DNA of 64,000 nucleotides. Source: Photobacterium aquae (GTDB taxonomy: Bacteria; Pseudomonadota; Gammaproteobacteria; Enterobacterales; Vibrionaceae). Of this stretch, positions 18,235-25,923 are shown one piece after another. Under the pieces are notes generated by a model, which worked only from the letters and a program-made list of their open reading frames with translations, searched no databases and was not told the DNA's origin. Where the stretch lies: assembly GCF_001029445.1 (NCBI RefSeq), contig NZ_LDOT01000016.1, positions 1-64,000 on the forward strand, given 5' to 3'. The position numbers and the translations under genes were made by a program. Positions within the stretch are counted from its first letter, which is position 1. Every line of letters starts with the position of its first letter.

Positions 18235-18516
18235 ATGCGTATTGATTTAAGAATGATAGAGAGCAAAATTCAACTTCATGAATTAATGGCTAATTGCTTA
18301 GGTTTTCCTGATTTTTATGGAAAAAACTGGGACGCATTTTGGGATTGCCTTTGTGATCTAGGTTTACGCGATTCAGATTTGCCTAAAGTCATAGAGTTTG
18401 TCGGTTCTAGTCATTTGAAGTCGACTCTCCCTGAGTGCTTCGAATCCTTAAAAAGTTGTTTTGATGACTTGAGACGAGAGTATCCAAACATAGATACCAG
18501 AGTAGAATGGAACTAA
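18235..18516 (+). CDS. barstar-family inhibitor (orphan immunity protein)
   Basis: The 93-residue protein shows the barstar pattern: MRIDLRMIESKIQLHELMA, then LGFPDFYGKNWDAFWDCL (residues about 20-40), where the Tyr, Trp and Asp residues form the ribonuclease-binding face. A longer frame starts at 18136 but its first 33 residues are encoded by the leader repeat, and AGAGGG precedes the ATG at 18235. Barstar proteins neutralise barnase-type RNases, often as immunity to secreted polymorphic toxins. No matching toxin gene is visible here. Confidence 0.85.
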   Translation: MRIDLRMIESKIQLHELMANCLGFPDFYGKNWDAFWDCLCDLGLRDSDLPKVIEFVGSSHLKSTLPECFESLKSCFDDLRREYPNIDTRVEWN

Positions 18517-18527
18517 TATGCCATAAC

Positions 18528-18945
18528 GCGCGTATGAGCCTTTGGGGTGTCAAGGGGTAAAGCGATTCCCCTTGTTGGTACAGCCGCCAATATGATCGAA
18601 CAACAAAGCTGTCTGCTTCGCTCTGTCGATTATCGTCGTTTACGACATATATTGAGGGGGCTTTTACTGCGGTCTCACCGCTGGTTGGTAGTTTTATGCT
18701 GGGCCAGGCTAGGCGTTCTCTAGCCATACATTGGTTAACTTGAACAGGCTTCCATCCCGATAATAGCAGGAGGCAAGTTGGCAAAGAATGTGAGTAGCTT
18801 TCTTCGAGATATTGTTTGTAGATCAGGGTGTTGCTTTTGTTATTCTCACTGTGGATACTAAAGGAATGTTTGGCTACATCAATGCCACAGATAGAAGGTG
18901 ACATGGCAGCCTCCGGCTGAGTATCTGCTGGGTGAAGGGGAGTTT
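18528..18945 (-). mobile_element. IS110-family transposase relic, copy 1
   Basis: Read on the minus strand from an ATG at 18904, the frame begins MSPSICGIDVAKHSFSIHS, the DEDD N-terminus (GIDVAKHSF) of IS110/IS1111 transposases, then degenerates (traces such as VNDDNRQSEAD of the second acidic motif). A second copy lies at 21459-21790. Only the 5' part of the transposase remains, so the element is dead. It begins directly after the barstar gene and CATAACGCGC, which resembles the start of an attC site. Confidence 0.65.
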
Positions 18946-19059
18946 ATGTCGTTCGTCAGGTTTTAGGAGAAAAATGGATTACTTCAAACATTCTCGATTC
19001 AGGTAGAGGCGACCATTCGAAGGAGTGGTCACTCGAATAAACCTATTCGGGAGTAAATT

Positions 19060-19278
19060 ATGAAAATTGCAAAACGAGCTTTGCGCAGACACCATATTCA
19101 ACGAGTTAAGAACAATAGAAAAACGTTTTGGGGTAACTCAGTAAATATTTCAAATCGAAGGTTAGGCATTTGTGCATCGACACCTTGCGTTTGTTCATGC
19201 TGGATGTGCGGTAATCAACGTAAATACTATGGTGCAAGTTTTAGTGATAAGAAGCGAAGCTTAATCATTGGCAGCTAA
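19060..19278 (+). CDS. small CxCxxCGN zinc-ribbon-like protein
   Basis: A 72-residue basic protein with MKIAKRALRRHHIQRVK at the start and CVCSCWMCGNQRKYYG in the middle. This matches a widespread family of small uncharacterised proteins with a C-x-C-x2-CGN-x-R motif, often found in mobile or accessory regions; the cysteines probably bind zinc. GGGAG lies eight bases before the ATG. Function unknown. Confidence 0.7.
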   Translation: MKIAKRALRRHHIQRVKNNRKTFWGNSVNISNRRLGICASTPCVCSCWMCGNQRKYYGASFSDKKRSLIIGS

Positions 19279-19316
19279 TAAGTTCTAGCTGAATTGATAT
19301 TCGTTTTAAACAACCA

Positions 19317-19413
19317 AGCGCCCAATCGGGCGCTTTTTTTACGCTCAGCACCAAAGCGTAAAATCATCACGCATAGGGCATGGACACGTATAAACGCACT
19401 TTTCCTATCCTGC
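19317..19413 (+). repeat. terminator-block repeat T, copy 1
   Basis: GCGCCC/GGGCGC stem with T run, followed by about 75 conserved bases (CGTAAAATCATCACGCA, then AACGCACTTTTCCTATCCTGCA). The same block occurs at 22295-22392 and 26977-27065. The hairpin acts as an intrinsic terminator for genes to its left. Confidence 0.85.
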
Positions 19414-19643
19414 AGTATCAAAAATCGTAGTTGCAGGGAAGTAACATGGCATTAAGCAAAACATCATTGAAACAGAAAATCATCAAAGAGCTGCAAGCCA
19501 ATGGCATCGTGGTCGATGGCGATTTCGCCCAAGCTGGCAACATGGCCGAGGCCATCGCCAATGCGATCGTGGATGAGTTCATCGAGAACGCCAAGGCCAA
19601 TGTGACAAGTGGCTGTTCGGCAGGGGAGTATTCGATTATCTGA
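19414..19643 (+). pseudogene. phage/PAAR-like module, copy 1 (first gene deleted)
   Basis: Only the last codons of the first gene remain (VSKIVVAGK, stop), overlapping almost directly a small gene with ATG at 19446: MALSKTSLKQKIIKELQ, then AEAIANAIVDEFIENAKA and an end SAGEYSII. The small protein resembles short proteins next to tail-spike or baseplate genes in vibrio and shewanella prophages. The 3' end has a shifted version of the FDYL tail (base pattern GGGGAGTATTCGATTAT), a sign of deletion or frame change. Confidence 0.5.
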
Positions 19644-19723
19644 AAGGAGAGCATGGACTCTGAAAAGAGAGTTGCCATGTCTTTGTTCGTTTAATTTTGC
19701 AATTGATATATTCATTTTTCATA

Positions 19724-19753
19724 TCGGTATTGATGAGGTCTCATTAATACCGA
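19724..19753 (+). terminator. long hairpin TCGGTATT...AATACCGA, copy B
   Basis: A 30-base near-perfect palindrome with a very short loop (GAGGTCTC centre). An almost identical one is at 24295-24324. It separates the phage-like module from the leader repeat and probably terminates transcription, although the following T run is poor here. Confidence 0.7.
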
Positions 19754-19860
19754 CAAAGTATGTGTGAATAGGTATACTTTCGCTGCTATTGTATTGACTT
19801 TAAAGGGTTTTAAAAAGAAGCTTTTCGTGAGGTATTCTGGTGAAAGCGAGAATTCTGTTT
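19754..19860 (+). repeat. conserved leader repeat, copy B
   Basis: Matches copy C (24325-24470) closely: TATGTGTGAAT, CATACTTTCGCTGCTAT, GTATTGACTTTAAAGGGTTT, GGTATTCTGGTGAAAGCGA, GAATTCTGTTTAAAAAC. It ends just before the serine hydrolase gene. Confidence 0.8.
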
Positions 19861-19917
19861 AAAAACACGGTTAAATGGATATTCTGTCTTTTGAATCGTC
19901 GCATAAAAAGGATTTAT

Positions 19918-21345
19918 ATGAAACATTATTTTAAGCGTGTACCCAAGATATCAATGATACTAGTGAGTGTGTTTTTATTATCGATTCCCAGCGCATTTTC
20001 ACAAACTAAGGCGGACAAAAATCCCTATACAGGTGTTTTTCAATCTGAAAACGACTCGACCATTAATTTTATTGTACTAGAACGAAATGGCAAAATAATA
20101 GCTCGTAATGTGTGGGGAGTTGAAGAGTTAGATCTTAATGAAGCACATAGTTTTACTCTTAAAGAGTGGGGGTTAACTGGTCAATTTTCAGGTGTTAAAG
20201 AGGCTAAGTTTCAAAAGTATGTAGAAGAAATAAATGGTCAACAGCACCCGTTTAATCGTATCAATGTAGAGCCGTCAATTCCCTTTTTATATAATAGCAA
20301 TCCTAATTTTACTGATTTTTCTGCCGTAGATCAGGAGAGTTGCTCTGAGGAATATAAGCTTCATTCTTTAGCTAAAAACAGCAAGCATCCTGAAAAAATT
20401 GAAAAATTAATCAAGCAAATAAAATCAGATAGATACGGTTGGGGGAAGCAAGATAGTTTGTTGATTTATAAAGACAATAAACTGTTAATAGAAGAGTATT
20501 TTAATGGCTGGGAGCGTAATGACCCACACCAACTTCAATCTGTGAGTAAAAGCATTACTTCATTATTACTCGGCAGTTTAATTACCGAGGGTAAATTAAC
20601 GGATGTGAATGCACCAATTATTAAATTTTTACCTCAATATGCTCGTATATTAACAGCAGATAAATCAAAAATAACTTTAGCCAATTTTTTAAATATGTCG
20701 GCAGGCCTTGAATGGGATGAGTGGAGCGTTCCTTATACAGATCCTAAAAATACCCGTACGGCAGAAATGGGAAGTGATGATTCGGTCGCGTTTACACTAA
20801 AACGTAGCTTGACGAATAAACCAGGGGAGCACTTTTCTTATAGTGGTGGCTATGTTTCCGTTGTTGGTGGTGTTATAGATACGGCCACTAAGTTGCCGAC
20901 TGTTGCAGATTATGCTCGTGATAGTGCATTAAGTGCTTTGTGTTTTAAAAATAGTTTTTGGTCAAAGCAGAATGATGGCAAAACCAATACTGCCGGTGGT
21001 GCAATGATGCGCCCATTAGATATGCTCAAAGTTGGCCAGTTGATGCTTAATGAAGGTATATGGCAAGGCAAGCAGGTTATTGATAAGCAGTGGGTTATAG
21101 ACTCAATGAACCCCGAGACTAATCCTTATAACGATACTTACGGTTATTTTTGGTGGCATAATAGTTACTCTATTGGGGAGAAAAACTATTCAGCAGTTTT
21201 AGCTAGTGGCTGGGGTGGACAAGAGATAGCCATTATTAAAGAGCTAAACTTAGTGGTTGTTAAAACAGCCTCAAACTTCGCAGGGCAATCTCAACTTCCT
21301 ACAATGATGAAACGCTTTATTCTACCTGCTTTTTTTGATAATTGA
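19918..21345 (+). CDS. secreted serine hydrolase (class C beta-lactamase fold)
   Basis: The 475-residue protein starts with a signal peptide (FKRVPKISMILVSVFLLSIPSAFSQ). The penicillin-binding fold shows the S-x-x-K motif in LQSVSKSITS and a Tyr motif in FSYSGGYVS. Overall closest to the serine hydrolase / 6-aminohexanoate-dimer hydrolase type of proteins, so an esterase, amidase or peptidase rather than a known resistance enzyme. A longer GTG-started frame at 19840 would read through the leader repeat and bury the signal peptide, so the ATG at 19918 is chosen. An attC-like site follows, marking it as a probable integron cassette. Confidence 0.82.
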   Translation: MKHYFKRVPKISMILVSVFLLSIPSAFSQTKADKNPYTGVFQSENDSTINFIVLERNGKIIARNVWGVEELDLNEAHSFTLKEWGLTGQFSGVKEAKFQKYVEEINGQQHPFNRINVEPSIPFLYNSNPNFTDFSAVDQESCSEEYKLHSLAKNSKHPEKIEKLIKQIKSDRYGWGKQDSLLIYKDNKLLIEEYFNGWERNDPHQLQSVSKSITSLLLGSLITEGKLTDVNAPIIKFLPQYARILTADKSKITLANFLNMSAGLEWDEWSVPYTDPKNTRTAEMGSDDSVAFTLKRSLTNKPGEHFSYSGGYVSVVGGVIDTATKLPTVADYARDSALSALCFKNSFWSKQNDGKTNTAGGAMMRPLDMLKVGQLMLNEGIWQGKQVIDKQWVIDSMNPETNPYNDTYGYFWWHNSYSIGEKNYSAVLASGWGGQEIAIIKELNLVVVKTASNFAGQSQLPTMMKRFILPAFFDN

Positions 21346-21373
21346 TGTTTATCTTAGCAGTTTAGTGCTTGCC

Positions 21374-21458
21374 ATTTAACAAATCATTTAAACGGGAAAT
21401 TAACAGTTGGCCATCGCTTCGCAATTTTAGCCAACTATTAATTTCCGCTTAATTAGGC
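21374..21458 (+). repeat. integron attC-like site (3' end lost)
   Basis: Starts with ATTTAAC, a perfect match to the attC R'' consensus RYYYAAC, and contains long imperfect inverted arms (GGGAAATTAACAGTTGGC and GCCAACTATTAATTTCC) as in attC sites of marine gamma-proteobacteria. It ends in TTAGGC where GTTRRRY is expected; instead the IS110 relic begins, and a GTTAGGT core site appears only at 21791. Confidence 0.72.
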
Positions 21459-21790
21459 TACATGGACTCCCCGGGGTGTCAACAACAGCTGCCGATAAGG
21501 TTTGGGACTGCTCCTCTATTTTTTGTCTGTTTACAGGGCTAGACGAGGCGTCCACCTAGCCATACATCGATTTGTAATCATCCCGACAATGGTAGGCGGT
21601 AAATTGGCAAAGAATGTGAGTACCTTTCTTCGAGATATTGTTTGTAGATCAGGGTGTTGCTTTTGTTATTCTCACTGTGGATACTAAAGAAATGATTGGC
21701 TACATCAATGCCATAGCTTGAAGGTGACGTGGCAGCCTCCGGCTTAGTATTTGCTGGGGGGAGTCTATGTCATTTGTTATGAATAATTTG
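21459..21790 (-). mobile_element. IS110-family transposase relic, copy 2, within an attC
   Basis: Minus-strand traces read GIDVANHFFSIHSENNKSNT and YKQYLEERYSHSLP, as in copy 1, but with about 100 bases missing and no intact frame. It lies between the left part of an attC and a GTTAGGT core site. IS1111-type members of the IS110 family are known to target attC sites. Confidence 0.65.
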
Positions 21791-21797
21791 GTTAGGT
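21791..21797 (+). repeat. attC core site GTTAGGT
   Basis: Matches the integron crossover consensus GTTRRRY and stands seven bases before the start codon of the next gene, as in gene cassettes. Confidence 0.5.
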
Positions 21798-21803
21798 GGT
21801 AAA

Positions 21804-22148
21804 TTGGATAATATTGTAGCATCAATATTACTTGCTCCTCTGGGATGGATAACAATTCCAACGTTTTTCTTTTTTGCCCTGTTTTTTGTGGTTTGGTTGG
21901 TTTTGAAATCGCAAAATAATGAGTTGATTCAAGGACGCTATGTAATTTTGAAGGAGGTTGATTGTGTTAGAGGGCTGTGGTTTAGCATGTCTAGTTTTAT
22001 GGAGGAGAAAGCATTTTTGCAACTACAAAATGGTTGGCTAAAAAGTCTTTTAAAGTTTATCTACCCTCTGTACTTTTTTTGGGATCTAACATTTTTACTT
22101 GCAGTAGTAGCATTTTTACTAATGGCTAGTTGGTTATGTTTTTCGTAA
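21804..22148 (+). CDS. small membrane protein, probable gene cassette
   Basis: A 114-residue protein with a TTG start, two N-terminal hydrophobic stretches (about residues 5-32) and a C-terminal helix (about 88-112), with a soluble part between. No family recognised. It begins seven bases after GTTAGGT and is followed by ATACATAAC, which resembles an attC start, so it is probably a cassette gene. Confidence 0.55.
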   Translation: MDNIVASILLAPLGWITIPTFFFFALFFVVWLVLKSQNNELIQGRYVILKEVDCVRGLWFSMSSFMEEKAFLQLQNGWLKSLLKFIYPLYFFWDLTFLLAVVAFLLMASWLCFS

Positions 22149-22151
22149 AAA

Positions 22152-22290
22152 ATTATACATAACGGCCACTTGGACTCCCTCGGTTGTCACTAACAGTTGT
22201 CGATAAGATAAGGTTTGGAACTGCTGCTCTACATTCGGTCTCTCTACAAGGCTAGATTTGCCGAATGACATTGGTCCTCGTTCTTCAACA
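22152..22290 (-). mobile_element. attC start plus short IS110-type relic, copy 3
   Basis: After ATACATAACGGCC comes sequence matching 21462-21540 (GACTCCC, GTTGTC, AACAG, GATAAGGTTTGG, ACTGCTGCTCTA, CTACAAGGCTAGA). Only the transposase-distal end is left. The same arrangement is repeated at 26851-26965. Confidence 0.55.
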
Positions 22291-22294
22291 ATTA

Positions 22295-22392
22295 AGAGCC
22301 CACTCGGGCGCTTTTTTACGTTCAGAACTTAATACGTAAAATCACCACGAAAAGGGTTGGGCAACGTAAAACGCACTTTTCCTATCCTGCAC
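22295..22392 (+). repeat. terminator-block repeat T, copy 2
   Basis: GAGCCCACTCGGGCGC and a T run, then the conserved tail to AACGCACTTTTCCTATCCTGCA. One stem base is mutated relative to the other copies. Confidence 0.82.
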
Positions 22393-22742
22393 TGCCTAAT
22401 GCCCACGAGATCTCCATGAATACTGGGCTAAGGGAGAGCCGCTACCAGCAGCGCCAGGGCGTGTATCAGTTGGTCGACCAAGCGGGCAATTTCGAGCGAA
22501 AGACCGACAAGGATGAGAGTATCGAATGCCTCAACCAGTGGGTCAAGGTGCTGGAAAAACTCATCGAGGAAATCGGCTCAACCCGCGTTACCAAAGCGGC
22601 CTACATTGTTGAGCAGGCCAGAACCATCAAGATGAACGGCGGCAAGGACGTGTGTACCGGTGCCACTATCTGCCCGTTCATGGGCAAGCCCCATGTCGAC
22701 GTATCAAAAACCGTATTCGCAGGGAAGCATCCGATTATTTGA
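22393..22742 (+). pseudogene. phage/PAAR-like module, copy 2 (second gene deleted)
   Basis: An open frame from 22416 gives YQQRQGVYQLVDQAGNFERK near the start, a helical middle and the end CTGATICPFMGKPHVDVSK, TVFAGK. The Gly/Cys/Pro-rich end recalls PAAR-type spike-tip proteins, though this is not certain. Here the GK end runs directly into HPII and a stop: the sequence has jumped from the first gene's end to the last bases of the module (CGATTATTTGA), deleting the second gene. Confidence 0.5.
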
Positions 22743-22810
22743 TGTGATCTCTGTCTTGTTTTTAGTTCTGATCTGTATAGATAGCTAACAGGAAATAGAT
22801 TACACTTCGA

Positions 22811-22848
22811 AAAAAAGGTATTGATAAAGTTTCATCAATACCTTTTTT
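22811..22848 (+). terminator. terminator AAAAAAGGTATTGAT...ATCAATACCTTTTTT
   Basis: Nine-pair stem with flanking A and T runs, so it can work on both strands. It occupies the place of the longer hairpin in the other modules. Confidence 0.85.
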
Positions 22849-23115
22849 ATTTGACATATATTTTTATGTGTAAAAATCATGTTTTTAAATTATGAACGAT
22901 AGGATATACATCACAGGTAAAGGCCTGAGTCGATCCCAAAAGAGAGTTTCAAGTTTTACCAAAGAGATAATTTAGTGTGTCATTACAACTAAATTTTTGA
23001 GTGGAATTATATCACGGTTCAGCACAATTTTTCTGTCATAGTGTTCGATTCGATAGAGTGAAATGTACTTTTCCATTTTATTGGCTAGTTTAATATTGTT
23101 TTTAGGAGAGGGGTA
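22849..23115. other. intergenic region without a gene
   Basis: AT-rich; probable promoter region of the following gene. No leader repeat is present in this unit. Confidence 0.4.
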
Positions 23116-23469
23116 ATGGCTTTCTGGTTTGCAAAAATAATAAATACCAATACAGAGATTTGTCATTGCTTTGGACCATTTGAGTCTCTGGAAATGGCAA
23201 AGAATGAGCAAGATAATCAAATGAAATGTAAAGAGTGGTCATTGACTGAAATCTACAAGGCTTACGATAGAGAGTGGGCTATGACAATGGCCATACGTTT
23301 TGCGAATGAACTAGAAGTTAAATTATCAGGGCGAGAGATCCCCCAAACTAAGAGACTAGCTTATCAGCGTGGGTACTCAAGCGCCAATCAGTTTTATAAA
23401 AATCCTTATAGGGAGGGAACGGTTCGATATAATGATTTTCTCTTAGGGTGGCAGCGAGGAGGAAATTGA
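23116..23469 (+). CDS. hypothetical protein
   Basis: The 117-residue protein follows AGGAGAGG at good spacing. It has WFAKIINTNTEICHCFGPF at the start and a basic aromatic C-terminus ending FLLGWQRGGN. No signal, no membrane helix, no recognised family. No attC-like sequence follows it. Confidence 0.55.
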   Translation: MAFWFAKIINTNTEICHCFGPFESLEMAKNEQDNQMKCKEWSLTEIYKAYDREWAMTMAIRFANELEVKLSGREIPQTKRLAYQRGYSSANQFYKNPYREGTVRYNDFLLGWQRGGN

Positions 23470-23494
23470 TTATATCGCTTATTGTATATTAACG

Positions 23495-23653
23495 TCATAT
23501 AGTAAATGCTTTTTGGTGGAAGCCTAGAGGCATTAAAGCCTCTAGATCTACCTCGGACATCATACCTGCTGAAACAGTACTGGCACATACCGCACTAATG
23601 GCTTGCAGAAGTGAAACTAGAACAAGTTTTGTATGTGTTAGAAATTTAGCCAT
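23495..23653 (-). CDS. 52-residue putative secreted peptide
   Basis: On the minus strand an ATG at 23653 is preceded by GAGGAGAG. The product begins MAKFLTHTKLVLVSLLQAIS and continues AVCASTVSAG, a good signal-peptide pattern, then a short mature part MMSEVDLEALMPLGFHQKAF. It is convergent with the preceding gene. No family recognised, and it could be the N-terminal remnant of a longer gene. Confidence 0.4.
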   Translation of the reverse strand: MAKFLTHTKLVLVSLLQAISAVCASTVSAGMMSEVDLEALMPLGFHQKAFTI

Positions 23654-23689
23654 AAAACTCTCCTCATTTAGGTATTCATTGTTAACCTA

Positions 23690-24021
23690 ATGCCCGCTAA
23701 GCCCCGCGAATACTGGGCTAAGTGGGGAACTGCTACCAGCAGCGCCAGGGCGTCTATCAGCTAGTCGACCAAGCGGGTAACTTCGAGCGAAAGACCGACA
23801 AGGATGAGCGTATCGAATGTCTTAATCAGCGGGTCAAGGTGCTGGAAAACCTTATCGAGGAGATAGGTGCAACCCGCGTGACCAAAGCGGCCTACATTGT
23901 TGAGCAGGCCAGAACCATCAAGATGAACGGAGGCAAGGGCGTGTGTACCGGTGCCACTATCTGTCCGTTCATGGGCAAGCCCCATGTCGACGTATCAAAA
24001 ACCGTATTTGCAGGGAAGTAA
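23690..24021 (+). CDS. phage/PAAR-like protein, copy 3 (best preserved)
   Basis: The frame from GTG 23722 encodes about 99 residues: YQQRQGVYQLVDQAGNFERK, a helix LNQRVKVLENLIEEIGATRV, then GGKGVCTGATICPFMGKPH and the end SKTVFAGK. Sequence upstream of the frame (CCTAATGCCC, GCGAATACTGGGCTAAG) is shared with 22400 and 27145, implying that the original gene was longer at its 5' side. I regard it as a fragment of a tail-spike or PAAR-type gene; the identification rests on pattern only. Confidence 0.45.
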
Positions 24022-24022
24022 C

Positions 24023-24228
24023 ATGGCATTAAGCAAAACATCATTGAAACAGAAAATCATCAAAGAGCTGCAAGACAAGGGCTTCGTGGTCGAGGGCGAG
24101 TTCGCCCAGTCAGGCAACATGGCGAGGCCATCGCCGATGCGATCGTGGATGAGTTCACTGAGAACGCCAAGGAGCGGCAGTTCGGCTGGGGAGCATTCGA
24201 TTATTTGATTGGTGTTAATGAAGCCTAA
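24023..24228 (+). pseudogene. small phage-module gene, copy 3, frameshifted
   Basis: Starts one base after the previous stop: MALSKTSLKQKIIKELQDKG. Compared with copy 1 two bases are lost at about 24123 (ACATGGCGAGGCC), which shifts the frame away from the AEAIADAIVDEF continuation. The last bases carry the FDYLIGVNEA tail of a further gene, stop at 24226-24228. Confidence 0.5.
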
Positions 24229-24294
24229 AAATGCTCACTTTTAACGGTTGGCTCTTTTTAAGCGCATGAAAGTTAAAGTTTATTTTTTTGTGAT

Positions 24295-24324
24295 TCGGTA
24301 TTAACGAGGTCTCATTAATACCGA
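24295..24324 (+). terminator. long hairpin TCGGTATT...AATACCGA, copy C
   Basis: Thirty-base near-perfect palindrome as at 19724-19753, followed by TTTCTTATTTT. Likely terminator of the phage-like module. Confidence 0.75.
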
Positions 24325-24470
24325 TTTCTTATTTTATACAGACACAAATATGTGTGAATTGGCATACTTTCGCTGCTATCGTATTGACTTTAAAGGGTTT
24401 TGAAAAGAAACTTTCGGGAGGTATTCTGGTGAAAGCGAGAATTCTGTTTAAAAACGCTGTTATGTGTTTA
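24325..24470 (+). repeat. conserved leader repeat, copy C
   Basis: Same order of blocks as copy B, ending in GAATTCTGTTTAAAAACGCTG, then GTTATGT, which resembles an integron core site, ten bases before AAGGAG of the next gene. Confidence 0.8.
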
Positions 24471-24480
24471 AGGAGAAACC

Positions 24481-24906
24481 ATGAATTTCTTCAAAAGAAT
24501 GTTGAAAAAGGGAAAGATTTCGACTGATGATCTGACCTGTAAGACTGTCGGTGAAATTATTACAAAGGCAACCGACGGTGAGTTGCTTGTTGAAGGCAAA
24601 GCAACATATGAAATAGCTCATGATAAAAAGCATGACCTTGAAGTAATGATGAAGTGTTGTGAGTCAGAGCTAAATAAGTACAGAATCACTGATCAAGCAC
24701 CTGCGCCATATTACTTTGAACGTGTAGCGATCTTAGCTAGAAAAGCCAAAGACTATGATCTAGAAGTACGTATTTGTGAGCGGTATATAGCAGTAATGAA
24801 AGAAATCTACGGTGATCAGCGGATAGGTATTAAAGCAGGACCAAGATTCGCGGCTATCGAAAAGAGGTTACCTAAAGCCAAGCAATTGCAACAAAAAAAC
24901 ACATAA
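24481..24906 (+). CDS. hypothetical TPR-like protein, gene cassette
   Basis: The 141-residue protein has AAGGAG at ideal distance. Its C-terminal half (APAPYYFERVAILARKAKDY, then VRICERYI and PRFAAIEKRLPKAK) matches a known but uncharacterised family with tetratricopeptide-like helices found in accessory regions. The stop codon lies inside an attC-like site, as expected for a cassette. Confidence 0.65.
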   Translation: MNFFKRMLKKGKISTDDLTCKTVGEIITKATDGELLVEGKATYEIAHDKKHDLEVMMKCCESELNKYRITDQAPAPYYFERVAILARKAKDYDLEVRICERYIAVMKEIYGDQRIGIKAGPRFAAIEKRLPKAKQLQQKNT

Positions 24907-25005
24907 TAAAGGCATCAAGGTGACGCATTACACTCGGCGGTTTTGGTTTGGAGTTCAGTGTGCTTGATTAGTTGGTTGTGGCGTACCTTATGCCCGGCGT
25001 TATAT
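24904..25005 (+). repeat. integron attC-like site 1
   Basis: ATAATAAAGGCATCAAGG, GACGCATTACACTCGGCGG, a central TTTTGGTTTGGAG and the end TTATGCCCGGCGTTATAT. Length about 100 bases; the ends are partly complementary (GGCATAAGG-type). The GTTATAT end lies 15 bases before the next start codon. Confidence 0.75.
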
Positions 25006-25019
25006 GACAGGAGATAAAT

Positions 25020-25820
25020 TTGGGTGATATAAGTGAACTAATAGATGATTTTGGATTGGTTACTGAAATAGCAACAGATCTTTCGATGCATTTCGGAAGA
25101 GTTAATACAAATGATCGGCGTAAAAGACTATCAACTTATTTTTTAGCAAAACTAGTCCACAATTGCGTTTCTTTACTTAAAATTCTACCTAAAGATGATG
25201 GTGAAGAAATACCTTATTTTGATTTTTCTTCTATAGCATCGTTAGGTCGTAACATTATTGAATCAACAAATTTATGCTGGTATTACTGCATAGATGATGT
25301 TGATAAAGATGAGTCTGATTTTAGATTTATTCTATTTGATTATCACGATACTTGTACCCTCTTATCAATGTCAGACAGTTTCAAGTGGGAATTAGATACA
25401 ACAACGGATTTGGAAAATGAAAAATTAACTTTAAAGAAGGCGCTTTTAGAGTGTGAACAATATAAAGTTCAAGACTCCGTAACCAAAAAACAGCTCAGAC
25501 AAGGTAGAAAAGCATCTTTGTATAACCAAAAAGAATTAATAGAGTTACGTTGCATTGATGGTGATGAGTTTCAGGGGGCTTATAAACTCCTCTCAAATCA
25601 TGTTCATTCAACTCCTAACTGTGTCAAGAGTGTAGTTTTATCTAGGCTACACGGACAGGAAATGGACTTTGTTTTGTGTGGGCTTACTCTTTCATATGTC
25701 TGTAGTTTTGTGGCTGAGATGATTAAGGCTGTTGGTAATCTATGGGAAATGGAGTTTGCGAAGAAAGATTCTGAATATTTGATAGAGTCATATTCTGCGC
25801 AACTTTATAAAGTCACATAA
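25020..25820 (+). CDS. hypothetical protein (DUF5677-like), gene cassette
   Basis: The 266-residue protein starts with TTG after AGGAG. It is all-helical in appearance, with SLGRNIIESTNLCWYY and a later YKLLSNHVHSTPNC motif, recalling DUF5677-type proteins. That assignment is tentative. It lies between two attC-like sites and has no promoter of its own visible. Confidence 0.65.
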   Translation: MGDISELIDDFGLVTEIATDLSMHFGRVNTNDRRKRLSTYFLAKLVHNCVSLLKILPKDDGEEIPYFDFSSIASLGRNIIESTNLCWYYCIDDVDKDESDFRFILFDYHDTCTLLSMSDSFKWELDTTTDLENEKLTLKKALLECEQYKVQDSVTKKQLRQGRKASLYNQKELIELRCIDGDEFQGAYKLLSNHVHSTPNCVKSVVLSRLHGQEMDFVLCGLTLSYVCSFVAEMIKAVGNLWEMEFAKKDSEYLIESYSAQLYKVT

Positions 25821-25909
25821 CAAGGCAATGCGTTACACTCGGAGGTTTTGGTATGGAGTTTGTGCGTTTTGTCGGCTCAGTGGGGCACGCCTTATCGTAG
25901 GTGTTAGGT
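25815..25909 (+). repeat. integron attC-like site 2
   Basis: CATAACAAGGCAATGCGTTACACTCGGAGG, the central TTTTGGTATGGAG, then GGGGCACGCCTTATCG and GTTAGGT, which matches GTTRRRY exactly. It overlaps the upstream stop codon. Confidence 0.78.
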
Positions 25910-25923
25910 AAATAGGAGTTCAG

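Noticed and set aside
18407..18904. Intact transposase gene
   Set aside because: Only the N-terminal DEDD part is recognisable, the frame then runs into non-homologous sequence and overlaps barstar; it is a relic.
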